Assembly (NCBI GenBank): GCA_003242315.1
Contig: QGUY01000199.1
Location: 1 to 7,435, forward strand
Direction: 5' to 3'
Source: Bacteroidota bacterium
Lineage (GTDB): Bacteria > Bacteroidota > Bacteroidia > Cytophagales > Cyclobacteriaceae
DNA length: 7,435 bases
Below are positions 6,131-7,435 of this stretch, in pieces. Position 1 is the first letter of the stretch. Each line of letters begins with the position of its first letter. The position numbers were made by a program, and so were the translations under genes. The notes under the pieces were generated by a model. The model was not told where the DNA came from and searched no databases. It saw only the letters and a program-made list of their open reading frames with translations.

Positions 6131-6165
6131 GCCCTTCCGGATAGTTCCGGGAGGGCATTTTCTTT
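6131..6165 (+). terminator. Rho-independent terminator of the exbB-exbD operon
   Basis: GCCCTTCCGG (6131-6140) pairs with CCGGGAGGGC (6147-6156), ten pairs with one G-T wobble, around the six-base loop ATAGTT. ATTTTCTTT follows, and an A-rich stretch (6122-6129) precedes it, so the hairpin could also act on the other strand. Its place, about 35 bases after the last exbD stop, makes it the operon terminator. Confidence 0.93.
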
Positions 6166-6175
6166 ATAGAGAAAT

Positions 6176-7435
6176 ATGGAAGCCACCGCAACCCTCAACA
6201 ACCCACGGACGGTAAGGGCCTGGTGCATGTACGACTGGGCGAACTCCGTATACTCGCTCGTCATCGTTTCCACTATTTACCCCGTGTACTTCAAGTTAGT
6301 CGCAGTCTCATCCCCGGGAAGTGATCAGGTTCGATTCCTCGGATACGATTTGCCGAATGGCGTCCTGCTGACTTACTCCCTGTCATGTGCCTTTCTCATT
6401 GTAGCATTCCTGCTACCGCTCCTTTCAGGAATTGCCGACTACTCCGGAAGAAAGAAATCCTTCATGAAGGCGTTCGTGTTCATGGGAAGCCTGGGTTGCG
6501 CGGGATTGTATTTCTTCACCGATGTTGACTCGCTGGGTTGGGGAATCCTCTGTACTATCCTGGCCACTGTGGGCTACTCCGGTAGCCTGGTGTTTTACGA
6601 TGCGTTCCTTCCTGAGATCGTAACGGAAGAAAAGTTTGACGCAACAAGCGCACGGGGATACTCCATGGGGTACTACGGTAGCGTCATTCTCCTGATCATT
6701 TGCCTGGTGATCATCATGAACTACACACACTTTGGTATCTTCAGCGACGAGAGGCACGCCATGCGCTTTACGTTTGTGCTGACAGGTGCCTGGTGGCTTG
6801 GGTTTTCGACGCTGGCGTTTGTTGTGCTTCCCAACACCGCGGCAAAACCCCAGGGCAACCTCCTGACTAAGGGATACGAAGAATTGCTGAAAGTGTGGCG
6901 CGCCCTGAGGAAATCCCCTGCCCTCAAGCGTTACCTTCTTTCATTCTTTTTCTTCAGTATGGGCGTGCAAACCGTCATGTACGTTGCGACGCTCTTCGGC
7001 ACCGACGTAATGCGGCTGCCGGGAGATCGTCTCATGCTTTCGATCCTGCTCATTCAAATCGTGGGTGCGGGCGGCTCGTGGCTCTTCGCCAGGGTGTCGC
7101 AACGCATAGGTAACAAGTTGACGCTGACTTACATGATCATGCTCTGGATCGGCATCTGCTTTGCCGCATATGTTATCCAGACCGAACTTCAGTTTTACCT
7201 CCTTGCCGTATTGGTAGGAATGATCATGGGTGGCATTCAATCCCTCGGACGAGCAACCTATGCGAAACTAATTCCCCGTGACACGGTAGACCTGGCTTCA
7301 TACTTCAGCTTCTTTGATGTGACCTTCAACATCTCCATCGTACTCGGCACATTCTCTTATGGTCTGATCCATCAACTTACCGGCAGCGCACGCAACAGCG
7401 TACTCGCATTAGCCGCATATTTTGTTATCGGACTT
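6176..7435 (+). CDS. MFS transporter, UMF1 / Atg22-like family, 3' end outside window
   Basis: An open frame of 420 codons without a stop runs off the right edge. It begins with the family hallmark AWCMYDWANSVYS (15-27), then helix 1 with IYPVYF (34-39). The MFS loop motif between helices 2 and 3 is GIADYSGRKK (85-94, D88, R92). YDAFLPEI and SARGYSMGYYGS mark the UMF1 (unknown major facilitator) group, named for similarity to yeast vacuolar effluxer Atg22. A basic central loop (about 230-255) separates the two halves; MGGIQSLGRATYAKLIP and SYFSFFDVTFN in the second half are also typical. About ten helices are visible, so the missing part is short, perhaps 20-40 residues. Substrate is unknown. 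ATG 6176 is the only good start, since an in-frame TAG lies at 6167-6169; there is no Shine-Dalgarno sequence. It is separated from the exbD operon by the terminator. Confidence 0.92.
   Translation, partial: MEATATLNNPRTVRAWCMYDWANSVYSLVIVSTIYPVYFKLVAVSSPGSDQVRFLGYDLPNGVLLTYSLSCAFLIVAFLLPLLSGIADYSGRKKSFMKAFVFMGSLGCAGLYFFTDVDSLGWGILCTILATVGYSGSLVFYDAFLPEIVTEEKFDATSARGYSMGYYGSVILLIICLVIIMNYTHFGIFSDERHAMRFTFVLTGAWWLGFSTLAFVVLPNTAAKPQGNLLTKGYEELLKVWRALRKSPALKRYLLSFFFFSMGVQTVMYVATLFGTDVMRLPGDRLMLSILLIQIVGAGGSWLFARVSQRIGNKLTLTYMIMLWIGICFAAYVIQTELQFYLLAVLVGMIMGGIQSLGRATYAKLIPRDTVDLASYFSFFDVTFNISIVLGTFSYGLIHQLTGSARNSVLALAAYFVIGL

Noticed and set aside
6425..7240. Several minus-strand open frames in the right-hand part, and one plus-strand frame at 6895-7113
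   Set aside because: They are shadows of the UMF1-type transporter, whose continuous frame from 6176 to the edge has clear family motifs.

Overview
The window reads as ordinary chromosomal DNA of a Bacteroidota (Bacteroidetes) bacterium of roughly balanced base composition. Four things point there: the near absence of Shine-Dalgarno sequences in front of most genes; a Bacteroidota-type promoter element (TAnnTTTG) before the ExbB-like gene; the channel cassette ExbB / small three-helix protein / ExbD / ExbD; and a glycosyltransferase of the kind with a GHATR-like start and an ISDNR-type motif. I cannot assign a genus; Chitinophagales- or Cytophagales-like is a guess. All genes are on the + strand.

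Region 1 (1-3301) is a compact run of four genes that is probably one transcript: a MurG-like glycosyltransferase whose 5' end is disrupted or cut by the window edge, a small membrane kinase of the DgkA family, a TatD-family metal-dependent hydrolase, and a type I (cytoplasmic) L-asparaginase whose start codon overlaps the tatD stop codon. These are housekeeping functions (envelope glycoconjugate or lipid metabolism, nuclease-type hydrolysis, Asn degradation) without an obvious shared pathway.

Region 2 (3302-3900) holds a clear class II tRNA-Ser (anticodon GGA), then about 450 bases without a convincing protein gene. That stretch carries several small dyads and repeated TTTGTG words and ends in a good Bacteroidota-type promoter.

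Region 3 (3901-6165) is an operon for a proton-driven inner-membrane motor of the ExbB/ExbD (TolQ/TolR) class: an ExbB-like channel subunit with a cleavable signal peptide, an uncharacterised 105-residue three-helix membrane protein, and two different ExbD-like subunits. A strong rho-independent terminator closes it. No TonB, TolA or TolB gene is in the window, so the energised partner is unknown.

Region 4 (6176-7435) is the first 420 codons of a major-facilitator transporter of the UMF1 / Atg22-like family, which runs off the right edge. Its start codon lies about ten bases after the terminator, leaving almost no room for a promoter.

The most notable points are the unexplained middle gene and paired ExbDs of the motor operon, the missing helix-3 glutamate in its ExbB, an isolated perfect AGGAGG before the second exbD, and the apparent frameshift at an A6 run at the left edge. 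I see no evidence for CRISPR, insertion sequences, phage or defence genes.
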